Below, piece by piece: positions 63,741 to 64,000 of a DNA stretch of 64,000 nucleotides. The stretch comes from Elioraea sp. Yellowstone (GTDB lineage: Bacteria; Pseudomonadota; Alphaproteobacteria; Acetobacterales; Acetobacteraceae). Made by a program: the position numbers and the translations under genes. Under the pieces are notes generated by a model. It was not told the DNA's origin. It was given only the letters and a program-made list of their open reading frames with translations, and searched no databases. Within the stretch, counting starts at the first letter, position 1; every line of letters begins with the position of its first letter. Location of the stretch: NCBI RefSeq assembly GCF_006704265.1, contig NZ_VIKA01000005.1, positions 1-64,000 of the forward strand, read 5' to 3'.

Positions 63741-64000
63741 ATGGATCCCTTTCCGCACCCCTGGGGAAAGCTGCGACGACCGGCGCCGAGGCGTGGCCGG
63801 CAGCATTCCTCGCGCTTGCCGATCATTGCGCCGATGTGACTGCCGTCATGGCGGTGCTGCTTGAACTGCCCGTCATCCGGAGCCGCCTCCACAGGCTGAC
63901 AGGCGGTGCGGTGACGGAGGCTCATTGCAGAGCGATCCTGGGCGCCACGTTCCTGCACGACATCGGCAAGGCCAATCGCGGCTTCTGGCGCAAGCAATGG
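63741..64000 (+). pseudogene. Start of a Cas3-like HD nuclease gene, frameshifted and cut by the window edge
   Basis: ATG 63741 reads MDPFPHPWG, the usual Cas3 opening with H-P-W-G-K, but the next bases leave the frame. From 63767 the -1 frame continues KAATTGAEAWPAAFLALADH, then VLLELPVIRSRLHRLTGG and ATFLHDIGKANRGFWRKQW to the edge. This gives the Cas3 HD landmarks: first metal His in ADHCADV and the HD pair in LHDIGKANRGF. One base is apparently missing between GGGG (63763-63766) and AAA (GG-N-AAA would give W-G-K-A). Cas3 degrades DNA recruited by a type I Cascade. The helicase half and other cas genes would lie beyond 64000. Subtype is not determinable. Confidence 0.72.

Overview
The window is about 70% G+C, densely coded, and has no rRNA, tRNA or CRISPR array that I can see. 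The housekeeping block folK-rpoZ-rsh-pdxJ next to a NYN/LabA gene, the single bifunctional (p)ppGpp enzyme, and the wealth of solute-binding proteins (Bug/TctC, TRAP, UgpB and many family-5 ABC receptors) point to an alphaproteobacterium, most likely an Acetobacteraceae/Rhodospirillales relative such as Roseomonas or Elioraea. The genus is inference.

Layout. 1-5.3 kb: an intracellular-looking subtilase cut by the window edge, then a CoA-transferase, a MaoC hydratase and an FMN 2-hydroxyacid oxidase whose only good start is ATC. 5.4-12.6 kb: core genes (pdxJ, rsh, rpoZ, folK, NYN RNase-like, family-5 uracil-DNA glycosylase, Bcr/CflA exporter, glutathione peroxidase). 12.7-18.6 kb: an acyl-CoA synthetase and a Ugp-type sugar/glycerol-phosphate ABC importer. 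18.6-35.6 kb: a catabolic and transport patch with MmgE/PrpD, HyuB-HyuA, a DctPQM TRAP importer, a class III aminotransferase, a Bug receptor, an Asp/Glu-racemase-family enzyme, a radical SAM protein, a small lipoprotein-like protein, a DadA-like oxidase, a frameshifted AtzH/HpxZ-like gene and an amidase.

The standout is 35.8-58.3 kb. Seventeen consecutive minus-strand genes read SDR, HIBADH-like dehydrogenase, aldehyde dehydrogenase, then SEVEN tandem paralogous family-5 ABC substrate-binding proteins, then one DppBCDF transporter, then a CoxSLM-type molybdenum hydroxylase. Gaps are short throughout. The run begins opposite an eighth, unrelated family-5 receptor that is translationally coupled to a sarcosine-oxidase-like flavoprotein. 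The 72-bp divergent spacer carries a perfect inverted repeat. I read this as one uptake-and-oxidation system in which many receptors feed one permease and one oxidation route; the substrate is unknown.

61-64 kb: pcm, an intact IS1182-like element inserted exactly after the pcm stop with CTAG on both sides, and at the right edge the start of a cas3-like HD nuclease gene with an apparent 1-bp frameshift, so a type I CRISPR-Cas locus probably continues past the window. Two apparent 1-bp losses (34.03 kb and 63.77 kb) sit beside G/C runs, and a third site (4.06 kb) has ATC where ATG is expected. All three could be real lesions or sequence errors.
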